This document shows, in pieces, positions 1 through 5,369 of a stretch of 5,823 nt of DNA. A program made the position numbers and the translations under genes. Position 1 is the stretch's first letter. Every line of letters starts with the position of its first letter. The notes beneath the pieces were generated by a model. That model ran no database searches. It saw only the letters and a list, made by a program, of their open reading frames with translations, and was not told the DNA's origin. Origin of the DNA: an uncultured Collinsella sp. (GTDB taxonomy: Bacteria > Actinomycetota > Coriobacteriia > Coriobacteriales > Coriobacteriaceae); assembly GCA_900551605.1 (NCBI GenBank), contig URWS01000109.1, forward strand, positions 1 through 5,823, read 5' to 3'.

Positions 1-191
1 TATTCGACAAGCACGCGAACATGAAGTACAAGTTCGGCAACAGGAAGTTCTGGGCGGAGGGCTACTACGTGTCCACCGTCGGCCTGAACGAGGCGACGAT
101 CGCCAAGTACATCAGGGAGCAGGAGTCCCACGACATCGCGCTGGACAAGCTGAGCGTGAAGGAGTACGAGGACCCCTTCAAGAGGAGGTGA
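1..191 (+). CDS. tnpA: IS200/IS605-family Y1 transposase TnpA, C-terminal fragment (5' end beyond contig)
   Basis: The reading frame begins at base 3 and runs 62 codons to TGA at 189-191. TnpA proteins of this family are small HUH-type nucleases that excise and insert single-stranded DNA with one catalytic tyrosine. The fragment holds the family's C-terminal block: a segment reading GYYVSTVGLNE, then the helix KYIREQ. By family comparison the Tyr at 108-110 should be the nucleophile, and the Gln four residues later (120-122) the residue that helps bind the metal. The HUH histidines and N-terminal half lie outside the window. All 62 sense codons end in G or C, and all four arginines use AGG, whereas gltX uses only CGC/CGT; this points to acquired DNA. 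No tnpB follows the stop. The element is therefore IS200-like (tnpA only), or an IS605-like one with tnpB on the unseen side. The family call is firm; activity cannot be judged. Confidence 0.93.
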   Translation, partial: FDKHANMKYKFGNRKFWAEGYYVSTVGLNEATIAKYIREQESHDIALDKLSVKEYEDPFKRR

Positions 192-195
192 CCCC

Positions 196-295
196 GCCGG
201 TTCGACCGGCACGCCACGGGTCAAGATGCACTAGGCCTGGACGAAGTCCGGGCCCGCGCCTTTAGACGCGAGCCCGGGGCCCGTGGGTTATACCC
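196..295 (+). other. Multi-hairpin subterminal region of the IS element
   Basis: Four hairpins are visible. The first has arms 196-201 and 205-210 (6 bp, loop TCG) just after the tnpA stop. The second has arms 234-242 and 246-254 (9 bp with one T-G, loop GAA). The third has arms 255-258 and 267-270 (CGCG/CGCG, 8-nt loop). The fourth is the small palindrome 285-295. An outer pairing of 214-220 with 280-286 (ccacggg/cccgtgg) would enclose the second and third. An alternative fold pairs 248-253 with 272-277 around the third hairpin. Such structures are what TnpA binds in this family. The branched fold could also be a transcribed RNA, but nothing in the sequence proves transcription. Confidence 0.5.
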
Positions 296-303
296 TAAGA
301 GCA

Positions 304-326
304 AACCACCCTTTTTAAGGGTGGTT
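304..326 (-). terminator. Rho-independent terminator of sdaA, possibly bidirectional
   Basis: A perfect 10-bp stem (304-313 with 317-326, aaccaccctt/aagggtggtt) closes a 3-base loop. It lies 18 bp past the sdaA stop on the minus strand. The T-tract on that strand is weak (tgctctta), and the presumed IS end begins within about 10 bp, so the insertion may have replaced part of the original tail. On the plus strand the stem is followed by a moderately T-rich stretch, so it may also stop transcription coming from tnpA. Confidence 0.75.
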
Positions 327-344
327 CTGATTCATTCTTTGCCG

Positions 345-1952
345 TTATCCGCACACGCCGCATTTTGCACAGGCCGAAAGTGCGGCCGGAGCCTGCGCGA
401 TGCCGCCCTTTGCCGTCTCGCGCAGCGTGGCCGGCAACGCGTGACCCACCGAGAGCATGACATGTGCCATCTGGTCAAACGGCACCAAGCTCTTAATGCC
501 GGCGAGGGCGAGTTGTGCCGAGCTGAAGGCCGCGGCCACGCCGATGGCGTTGCGGTTTTGGCAGGGCACCTCGACAAGGCCGCCGACGGGGTCGCAAACG
601 AGGCCCAACAGGTTGCTCAGTGCGATGGAGCTGGCGTCGAGCGCTTGCTCGGGCGTGCCGCCCATCATCTGGACCAGCGCGGCGGCGGCCATGGCGGCAG
701 CGCTTCCAACCTCGGCCTGGCATCCGCCCTCGGCGCCGGCGACGCAGGCGCTCGTGGTGAGATTGAGGCCGATGGCGGCGGCACAGTAGAGGGCATCCAT
801 GACCTGTTCGTCGTCGAGCTGCAGGTGGTCGGCGAGCGCCAGCACGCAGCCGGGCACGACACCCGCGGAGCCGGCCGTGGGGGCGGCGACGATCACGCCC
901 ATGGTGGCGGAGCGCTCGAGCACGGCCATGGCGCGGGCAACGGCGTCGGTCTGGACGGCGCCCATCAGGCTTGCACTCAAATCGTTGCGGCGGGTTGCTT
1001 CGACGAGCTTGGCCTCGCCGCCGATAAGTCCGCCGAGCGAGCGCTGCGGATTTGCGATAGGGGCTGTGGTCTCTTCGCGCATGACGTCGAGCACGCGGCG
1101 CATGGCGGCGACGGCGTGGGCCTCACCGGTCAGACGTGCCTCGCGAACGGCCATGACGGCGCCGATATTCATGCCGAGCTCGGCGCACGCATCGAGCAGC
1201 TGCTCACCGTCGTCGAAGATCTCCTTGGCCGAGACGCCGGGGGAGAGCGACGAGGCAGAACCGGGGAGCTCGATAAAGGTCGCGTAATCGACATTGTCGA
1301 GCTTGCGTAGCATGGGGATAACGGTGTCGTCGGGCGCGCCGTCGGTCTCAAAGACGGAGTAGGCCTGGCCGCCCACTTCGGTGCGGTAGGTGCGGCAGAA
1401 GGCGATGTTCACGTGTGCGTAGGCGAGCAGGTTCGTGAGCGCGGCGAGCACGCCGGGGACGTCCTGGTGTGCCACAAACAGCGTGGAATACATGCCCGAG
1501 ATATCGACGCCGACGCTGTTAATGCGGCTGATGCGCATCTTGCCTCCGCCCAGGCTCTCACCGCGGACCTGTGCCGTGGCGCCCGTGTCGTCGAGCATGT
1601 CGATGTCGACGGTATTGGGGTGGATGGAGGCGTCGTCGCCCTTGATGTCAAACTGATATTCGAGGCCCTGCTCGCGCGCGAGGTCGAAGGCCTGCTTGAT
1701 GTTCTCGTCATCGGTGTCGAGGCCCAGGATGCCCGCGACGAGCGCACGATCGGTGCCGTGGCCGCGGTAGGTGTGGGCGAAGGAGTTCCACAGGCCAAAG
1801 GTGACTTTGGTGATGCGGCCTTCCAACAGGCTGGCGGCAACTTGGGCGCAGCGCAGGGCGCCGGCGGTGTGCGATGAGCTGGGGCCGACCATGACGGGGC
1901 CCAAGATCTCGAATGCCGAGGTCGTAGCTAGTGTTTGCGGCTTGCCTGCCAT
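345..1952 (-). CDS. sdaA: L-serine ammonia-lyase (L-serine dehydratase), iron-sulfur type, single chain with ACT domain
   Basis: The enzyme converts L-serine to pyruvate and ammonia in the cytoplasm using an oxygen-sensitive [4Fe-4S] cluster. The 535-residue protein starts with the beta domain (about 1-150, with GPSSSHTAG at 23-31 and RGHGTD at 63-68). An ACT-like regulatory segment follows (about 155-228; HQDVPGVLAAL at 162-172). The alpha catalytic domain runs from about 240 to 535 (NPQRSLGGLIGGEAK at 301-315, AAPTAGSAGVVPG at 356-368). Likely cluster ligands are Cys411, Cys453 and Cys464; their 42- and 11-residue spacings match those I recall for the Legionella enzyme. The tail ends in CAKCGVCG, so Cys528, 531 or 534 could supply the fourth ligand. 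Escherichia coli SdaA is shorter (about 454 residues) and lacks ACT, which in Bacillus sits on a separate beta chain. The ATG at 1952 is chosen for its AGGAG 5 bases upstream and the homology start. The frame is open back to 2069, but that extension has no family resemblance. Confidence 0.95.
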   Translation of the reverse strand: MAGKPQTLATTSAFEILGPVMVGPSSSHTAGALRCAQVAASLLEGRITKVTFGLWNSFAHTYRGHGTDRALVAGILGLDTDDENIKQAFDLAREQGLEYQFDIKGDDASIHPNTVDIDMLDDTGATAQVRGESLGGGKMRISRINSVGVDISGMYSTLFVAHQDVPGVLAALTNLLAYAHVNIAFCRTYRTEVGGQAYSVFETDGAPDDTVIPMLRKLDNVDYATFIELPGSASSLSPGVSAKEIFDDGEQLLDACAELGMNIGAVMAVREARLTGEAHAVAAMRRVLDVMREETTAPIANPQRSLGGLIGGEAKLVEATRRNDLSASLMGAVQTDAVARAMAVLERSATMGVIVAAPTAGSAGVVPGCVLALADHLQLDDEQVMDALYCAAAIGLNLTTSACVAGAEGGCQAEVGSAAAMAAAALVQMMGGTPEQALDASSIALSNLLGLVCDPVGGLVEVPCQNRNAIGVAAAFSSAQLALAGIKSLVPFDQMAHVMLSVGHALPATLRETAKGGIAQAPAALSACAKCGVCG

Positions 1953-1957
1953 ATGCG

Positions 1958-1962
1958 CTCCT
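1958..1962 (-). promoter_or_regulatory. Ribosome-binding site of sdaA
   Basis: On the minus strand AGGAG lies 5 bases before the ATG at 1952. It decides the start over the longer open frame reaching 2069, whose extra 39 codons run through intergenic palindromic DNA. Confidence 0.85.
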
Positions 1963-1969
1963 GTTCTAT

Positions 1970-2004
1970 CCCGTCGTCCCGAGGGACGGGGCATACTCTG
2001 TCCC
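1970..2004 (-). promoter_or_regulatory. Competing short hairpins just upstream of the sdaA ribosome-binding site
   Basis: The segment gggac at 1983-1987 (plus-strand reading) can pair upstream with gtccc at 2000-2004 (12-nt loop) or take part in a hairpin with 1976-1979. A further stem joins 1970-1975 to 1985-1990 (cccgtc/gacggg, 9-nt loop). These pairings exclude one another. The last ends 8 bases before the AGGAG. Stems this short are common in GC-rich DNA, so any regulatory role is inference. Confidence 0.3.
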
Positions 2005-2007
2005 GCC

Positions 2008-2128
2008 GTTCCGAGGGCTTTGGTATTTGGTCGCCTGCTCGGGCAGTCCTGCTCGCACGGAGAGCACATTAAGTGCTCTCCGGCTCGTGCGGAACTCGCG
2101 ACCGACCAAATACCAAAGCCCTCGGAAC
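2008..2128. repeat. 121-bp palindromic element with perfect 26-bp inverted arms
   Basis: Arm 2008-2033 is the exact reverse complement of arm 2103-2128; each begins or ends with GTTCCGAGGG or its complement. The 69-bp centre holds its own hairpin (cggagagcac at 2058-2067 with gtgctctccg at 2073-2082, loop ATTAA), flanked by gcacg/cgtgc, which can extend it with a bulge. The octamer cctgctcg occurs twice, at 2034-2041 and 2048-2055. There is no open frame of note and no T-tract, so it is not a normal terminator. It looks like a small non-autonomous or REP-like intergenic element, but it could be a structured leader of sdaA. Copy number elsewhere in the genome would decide. Confidence 0.8.
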
Positions 2129-2224
2129 TTAGGATACATGGTTGGAGTCGCTCTGCTGCGAAATTTATCGGCCTATGACCTATTCCATGTCCCAGGTCGG
2201 CTCATCTTCACCACCTTTAAATAA

Positions 2225-2258
2225 AAAAGAAGTACCGGTTGGAGCCGGTACTTCTTTT
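2225..2258 (-). terminator. Rho-independent terminator of metK (symmetric, bidirectional)
   Basis: A 14-bp stem (2225-2238 with 2245-2258, core gaagtaccgg/ccggtacttc) encloses a 6-base loop. On the minus strand it is followed by CTTTTTTATTT, a good T-tract, 38 bp past the metK stop. Its A/T-rich outer pairs also give a TTTT run on the plus strand. It isolates metK from sdaA, so the two same-strand genes are unlikely to share a transcript except by read-through. Confidence 0.93.
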
Positions 2259-2295
2259 GGTGCGTTGTTTCTTTGCTGTAGCTTTTGCCGTTAGC

Positions 2296-3576
2296 TTACA
2301 GGCCGCAGGCTGCTTTGAGTTCTTCGACTCGATCGGTTTTCTCCCAGGTGAAGTCGGCGTCTTCGCGGCCGAAGTGACCGTAGGCTGCCGTCTTTTCGTA
2401 GATGGGGCGACGCAGGTCGAGGTCGCGGATGATTGCGCCCGGGCGCAGGTCGAAGGTCTTCTCTACGGCTTCAACGATCTTGTCCTCGGCGACCTTAGCG
2501 GTACCGAAGGTGTCGACCATGATTGAGAGGGGCTTGGAAACGCCGATGGCGTAGGCAAGCTCGACTTCGCAGCGGTCGGCCAGACCGGCGGCGACCACGT
2601 TCTTGGCTACCCAGCGCGCGGCATACGCAGCGGAGCGGTCAACTTTGGTGCAGTCCTTGCCGCTAAAGGCACCGCCGCCGTGACGGCCATAGCCGCCGTA
2701 GGTGTCGACGATGATCTTGCGGCCGGTCAGGCCCGTGTCGCCCATGGGGCCGCCCACGACAAAGCGACCGGTGGGGTTCACGTAGATGTCGGCGTTATCC
2801 CACGGCATGTTCTCGGCGGCCATGACCGGGGTGATGACGTGCTCGATGAGATCGGCCTTAATCTTGCCCATGTCCTCGATCTCGGCGGCGTGCTGCGTGG
2901 AGATGACGATGGTCGTGACCTCGACGGGCTTGCCATCCTCGTAGCGCACGGTGACCTGGGTTTTGCCATCGGGACGCAGATAGACGAGGGTGCCGTCGTG
3001 GCGCACGGCTGCCAGGCGCTCGGCCAAGCGGCTGGCAAGGTAGTGTGGCATGGGCATGAGGGTCTTGGTCTCGTTGGAGGCATAACCGAACATCATGCCC
3101 TGGTCGCCGGCACCGATAAGGTCGATCGGGTCGGTGGTGGCGCCGGTCTGGGTCTCGAAGGACTCGTCAACGCCCTGGGCGATATCGGGGGACTGCTCGT
3201 GAATGAGGCTCATGACGCCGCAGGTATCGCAGTCAAAGCCAAACTTGGCGCGGTTGTAGCCGATGCGGCGGATGACGTCGCGGGCGATTTCCTGTACGTC
3301 GACGTAGGCCTGGGTGCGAATCTCGCCGGCGACGATGACGGTGCCGGTGGTCACGAGGGTCTCGCAGGCGCAGCGGACGTTCTCCACGTTGGCGGGCACG
3401 CCGTTGGGGGCGATGTAGCCCTGCTCCTGCAGCTCTATTTCTTTGGCGAGGATTGCGTCGAGGACGGCGTCGCTGATCTGGTCAGCGATCTTATCGGGAT
3501 GACCTTCGGTCACCGACTCCGACGTAAAAACAAAGGACCCGTGTTGGGGCGGGATGGAACGAAGTTCTTCTGACAT
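2296..3576 (-). CDS. metK: S-adenosylmethionine synthetase (methionine adenosyltransferase)
   Basis: The enzyme makes S-adenosylmethionine from methionine and ATP, releasing phosphate and pyrophosphate. It is a cytoplasmic, essential activity that supplies methylation, radical-SAM enzymes and polyamine synthesis. The 426-residue product carries the N-terminal [19 protein letters not shown] block (His26, Asp28 and Lys29 as ATP/metal-binding residues). The first family signature, [12 protein letters not shown], is at 155-166. The second, GGGAFSGKD, is at 300-308 and continues into KVDRS. The conserved [21 protein letters not shown] block lies at 267-286. The protein is about 40 residues longer than E. 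coli MetK (384). Part of the excess is a linker at about 44-64 between the first helix and the CETLVTTG strand, and part is at the C-terminus. The ATG at 3576 is supported by AAGGA 5 bases upstream. It faces gltX divergently and is closed by its own terminator. Confidence 0.98.
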   Translation of the reverse strand: MSEELRSIPPQHGSFVFTSESVTEGHPDKIADQISDAVLDAILAKEIELQEQGYIAPNGVPANVENVRCACETLVTTGTVIVAGEIRTQAYVDVQEIARDVIRRIGYNRAKFGFDCDTCGVMSLIHEQSPDIAQGVDESFETQTGATTDPIDLIGAGDQGMMFGYASNETKTLMPMPHYLASRLAERLAAVRHDGTLVYLRPDGKTQVTVRYEDGKPVEVTTIVISTQHAAEIEDMGKIKADLIEHVITPVMAAENMPWDNADIYVNPTGRFVVGGPMGDTGLTGRKIIVDTYGGYGRHGGGAFSGKDCTKVDRSAAYAARWVAKNVVAAGLADRCEVELAYAIGVSKPLSIMVDTFGTAKVAEDKIVEAVEKTFDLRPGAIIRDLDLRRPIYEKTAAYGHFGREDADFTWEKTDRVEELKAACGL

Positions 3577-3582
3577 GATTGT

Positions 3583-3587
3583 CCTTT
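3583..3587 (-). promoter_or_regulatory. Ribosome-binding site of metK
   Basis: Minus-strand AAGGA sits 5 bases before the ATG at 3576, in the context TTGAAAGGACAATC. It fixes the start at MSEELRS. Confidence 0.8.
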
Positions 3588-3598
3588 CAAAAACGTGT

Positions 3599-3625
3599 CC
3601 CGGCGACCGTTACCATTCCGCCGGG
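3599..3625 (-). promoter_or_regulatory. GC-rich hairpin in the metK leader
   Basis: A perfect 7-bp stem (3599-3605 with 3619-3625, cccggcg/cgccggg) with a 13-base loop lies 11 bp upstream of the metK ribosome-binding site. It falls between the candidate promoter and the start codon, so it would be in the transcript. It has no T-tract and does not match a SAM riboswitch core that I can recognise. It may affect mRNA stability or translation, or be chance. Confidence 0.4.
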
Positions 3626-3643
3626 CTCTCTATGCAATGGCAC

Positions 3644-3672
3644 ATCATAGCGCGTAAATCAAACATTCACAC
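3644..3672 (-). promoter_or_regulatory. Candidate metK promoter
   Basis: On the minus strand TATGAT (3644-3649; five of six matches to the -10 consensus) follows GTGTGA (3667-3672; three of six matches to -35) at a 17-base spacing. Transcription would start near 3637, giving a leader of about 60 nt. The -35 match is weak, so this is only the best candidate in the gap. Confidence 0.35.
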
Positions 3673-3695
3673 CCTTTCCGCACCTAGTCATTGGG

Positions 3696-3786
3696 TACTC
3701 ATTGGGGACAGACTTAAATGACCAGCCTTCCTAAGTGCTGACAGGTTGCCCAAAGACTGGTCATTTAAGTCTGTCCCCAATGAGTA
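3696..3786. repeat. 91-bp palindromic element with perfect 30-bp inverted arms bounded by TA
   Basis: Arm 3696-3725 is the exact reverse complement of arm 3757-3786, separated by 31 bp (3726-3756) without evident structure. Both outer ends are TA, and the next pairs inward read CTCATTGGGG/CCCCAATGAG. A TA at each edge of an inverted repeat is what insertion by a Tc1/mariner or IS630-type transposase leaves. The element would then be an 87-bp MITE-like unit plus a duplicated TA. A REP-like unit moved by a Y1 transposase is the other option. It sits in the divergent metK/gltX gap, 38 bp from the gltX -10 box. It has no coding potential and no T-tract. Confidence 0.85.
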
Positions 3787-3824
3787 GGTCGGTGCCCTTT
3801 TGTGCGGAGGTTGCTTTGTTGCTT

Positions 3825-3830
3825 TATACT
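3825..3830 (+). promoter_or_regulatory. Candidate gltX -10 box
   Basis: TATACT matches the -10 consensus at five of six bases and lies 40 bp before the gltX start, giving a short leader of about 35 nt. No good -35 hexamer is found 16-18 bp upstream (GTGCGG at 3802-3807 is poor), so the promoter may need an activator or another sigma factor, or may be misjudged. Confidence 0.45.
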
Positions 3831-3858
3831 GGTGCGGTTAGACATCCATCCTGCAATC

Positions 3859-3864
3859 GAGGAG
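3859..3864 (+). promoter_or_regulatory. Ribosome-binding site of gltX
   Basis: GAGGAG lies 6 bases before the ATG at 3871. It selects this start over an in-frame GTG at 3802, which lies upstream of the candidate -10 box. Confidence 0.88.
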
Positions 3865-3870
3865 ATTTCC

Positions 3871-5346
3871 ATGGCATCAGACGTTCGCGTCCGCTTTGCA
3901 CCCTCACCGACGGGCAAGCTGCACATCGGCGGCGCCCGCACCGCTATCTATAACTGGGCTTTCGCCCGCGCAAACGGCGGCACGTTCATCCTGCGCATCG
4001 ACGACACCGACCCCACCCGCTCCACCGACGAGAACACGCAGATCATCCTGCGCGCCATGCGTTGGCTGGGCCTGGACTGGGACGAGGGTCCCGAGGTGGG
4101 CGGCGACTTTGGCCCCTACGCCCAGACCGAGCGCCTGGACCTGTACAAGCAGGCTGCCCAGAAGCTTTGGGACGAGGGCAAGGCCTATCCCTGCTTCTGC
4201 ACTAAGGAGCAGCTCGACGCCGACCGCAAGGCCGCTCAGGAGCGCAAGGACCCCTTCCAGGGCTATCAACGTCGTTGCCGCGATCTTGATCCCGAGGAGG
4301 CCCGCCGCCGTATCGAGGCCGGCGAGTCCTACGTCCTGCGCATCAAGGTGCCCGAGGACCGCGGCGACGTCGTCATCCACGACGCCGTCCACGGCGAGGT
4401 GACCTTCGACGCCAAGGAGCTCGACGACTTTGTCATCTTCCGCTCCGACGGCACGCCCACGTACAACTTCGCGACCGTCGTCGACGACGCCATGATGAAG
4501 ATCACCCATGTCATCCGCGGCGACGACCACCTGTCCAACACCCCGCGTCAGGTCATGGTCTACGAGGCCCTCGGCGCGCCTGTGCCCACGTTTGCCCACA
4601 TCTCCATGATCCTGGGTGCCGACGGCAAAAAGCTCTCCAAGCGCCACGGCGCCACCTCGGTGGAGGAGTACCGCGACGCCGGTTACCTGTCCGATGCCTT
4701 CGTCAACTACCTGGCGCTGCTCGGCTGGTCGCTCGACGGCGAGACCACGATCATCCCGCGCGATGTCCTGGCCAGCAAGTTCTCGCTCGACCGCATCTCC
4801 AAGAACCCGGCGACCTTCGATCCCAAGAAGCTCGATTGGGTCAATGCCGAGTACATCAACGGCATGTCCGATGCTCAGTTTGCCGACGAGATCATGGTCC
4901 CCGAGCTGCACGAGGCGGGTCTCATCGAGGGCAATGTCGAGTACGGCGAGGATTGGATCGACGCGCTTGCCGCCATCGTCAAGCCGCGCACCAAGATGCC
5001 GGCCGACGCCGTGACCGTCGCCGCTCCCATCTTCGCTACGGCCGAGACGCTCGAGTATGACGAGAAGTCCGTCAACAAGGGCCTGGCCAAGGAGGGCATG
5101 GGTGCCATTCTGGATGCCGCCAAGGCCGCGCTCGAGGGTGTGAACGAGTGGACGGCTGCCAACATCGACGCCGCTCTTGAGCCACTGCCCGAGCAGATGG
5201 ACCTCAAGAAGCGCGTGGTGTTCCAGGCCGTGCGCGTCGCCGTCTGCGGCAACATGGTGAGCCCTCCGCTGGGCGAGACCATGGCGCTCGTCGGTCGTGA
5301 CGACTGCCTGGCGCGCATTGACCGCGCCCGCACGATGGTGCTGTAA
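3871..5346 (+). CDS. gltX: Glutamyl-tRNA synthetase
   Basis: This class I aminoacyl-tRNA synthetase charges tRNA with glutamate using ATP, in the cytoplasm. The 491-residue protein opens with VRVRFAPSPTGKLHIGGARTA, whose HIGG (18-21) is the HIGH-type ATP motif. It has LRIDDTDPTRS at 41-51 and the glutamate/tRNA-contacting HVIRGDDHLSNTPRQ at 213-227. The KMSKS-type loop is KLSKR at 254-258 within GADGKKLSKRHGA. Cys108, Cys110 and Cys136 stand where zinc ligands occur in some family members. The C-terminal half (about 320-491) is the helical anticodon-binding part, ending in RVVFQAVRVAVCG and SPPLGE. Length is close to the bacterial norm (about 470-490). Whether it also charges tRNA-Gln, as in organisms that use GatCAB, cannot be told by eye. 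Arginine codons are all CGC/CGT. Divergent from metK, it is followed by a terminator and then priA. Confidence 0.98.
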   Translation: MASDVRVRFAPSPTGKLHIGGARTAIYNWAFARANGGTFILRIDDTDPTRSTDENTQIILRAMRWLGLDWDEGPEVGGDFGPYAQTERLDLYKQAAQKLWDEGKAYPCFCTKEQLDADRKAAQERKDPFQGYQRRCRDLDPEEARRRIEAGESYVLRIKVPEDRGDVVIHDAVHGEVTFDAKELDDFVIFRSDGTPTYNFATVVDDAMMKITHVIRGDDHLSNTPRQVMVYEALGAPVPTFAHISMILGADGKKLSKRHGATSVEEYRDAGYLSDAFVNYLALLGWSLDGETTIIPRDVLASKFSLDRISKNPATFDPKKLDWVNAEYINGMSDAQFADEIMVPELHEAGLIEGNVEYGEDWIDALAAIVKPRTKMPADAVTVAAPIFATAETLEYDEKSVNKGLAKEGMGAILDAAKAALEGVNEWTAANIDAALEPLPEQMDLKKRVVFQAVRVAVCGNMVSPPLGETMALVGRDDCLARIDRARTMVL

Positions 5347-5347
5347 T
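5318..5347 (+). promoter_or_regulatory. Candidate promoter overlapping the gltX 3' end
   Basis: TTGACC (5318-5323) and TGTAAT (5342-5347) each match the sigma-70-type consensus at five of six positions, with an 18-base spacer. The -10 box covers the gltX stop codon. Transcription would start near 5354, 16 bp before the terminator stem at 5370. It is the best candidate for priA transcription, since nothing promoter-like lies between the terminator and priA. The match is inside coding sequence and could be chance. Confidence 0.35.
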
Positions 5348-5369
5348 CGCTGCGCAAACGTATGTATCC

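Larger units (their letters stand above)
1..295 (+). mobile_element. Terminal part of an IS200/IS605-like insertion sequence
   Basis: This region comprises the tnpA fragment plus about 100 bp of non-coding, hairpin-rich DNA between its stop and the terminator of the convergent sdaA gene. IS200/IS605 elements lack inverted terminal repeats; they carry subterminal hairpins that TnpA recognises, with cleavage outside them. The structures seen here fit that plan. The exact outer boundary cannot be read from one copy. I place it near 295, after the short palindrome gggttataccc (285-295), but it could lie anywhere from about 286 to 303. The contig begins inside the element, as expected for a multicopy sequence that breaks an assembly. 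Confidence 0.7.
1953..2224 (-). other. Intergenic gap and presumed leader of sdaA
   Basis: No gene is supported here. The gap contains, in order of sdaA transcription, a weak promoter candidate (GGGACA at 2188-2193, 18-base spacer, GATAAA at 2164-2169; four of six matches in each box), the 121-bp palindromic element at 2008-2128, and then small hairpins at 1970-2004 just ahead of the ribosome-binding site. If that promoter is real, the sdaA transcript has a leader of about 200 nt that includes the whole palindrome. Short open frames on the plus strand across this stretch have no start signals or family resemblance. Confidence 0.4.

Noticed and set aside
196..210. Hairpin just after the tnpA stop as a terminator
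   Set aside because: The 6-bp stem is not followed by a T-tract. It more likely belongs to the set of subterminal IS structures.
321..1310. Long open frame on the plus strand opposite sdaA
   Set aside because: It is antisense to a clear SdaA protein, lacks a ribosome-binding site, and its product is Gly/Ala/His/Asp-rich with no family resemblance. It is a by-product of GC-rich codon use.
1953..2069. N-terminal extension of SdaA to an upstream ATG at 2069
   Set aside because: The 39 extra residues are encoded by the palindromic element and spacer, have no family counterpart, and the ATG at 1952 has a well-placed AGGAG.
2680..3573. Long plus-strand open frame opposite metK
   Set aside because: It mirrors metK codons in the antisense frame and gives a low-complexity Gly/Asp/His/Val-rich product without a start signal.
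3577..3695. SAM riboswitch upstream of metK
   Set aside because: Apart from one 7-bp hairpin I see no multi-helix core, no conserved SAM-binding segments and no terminator or sequestering stem typical of known SAM riboswitch classes. A covariance-model search would settle it.
2008..3786. The two palindromic elements as copies of one repeat or as a CRISPR-like array
   Set aside because: Their arms share no sequence, each is a single inverted pair rather than a direct-repeat series, and there are no regular spacers.
3802..3870. Upstream GTG start for gltX at 3802
   Set aside because: It lies before the candidate -10 box, has no well-placed ribosome-binding site, and the 23 extra residues do not belong to the family. 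GAGGAG before 3871 decides the start.
3787..3870. T-box leader upstream of gltX
   Set aside because: The T-box core (AGGGTGGNACCGCG) is absent and the leader is too short.
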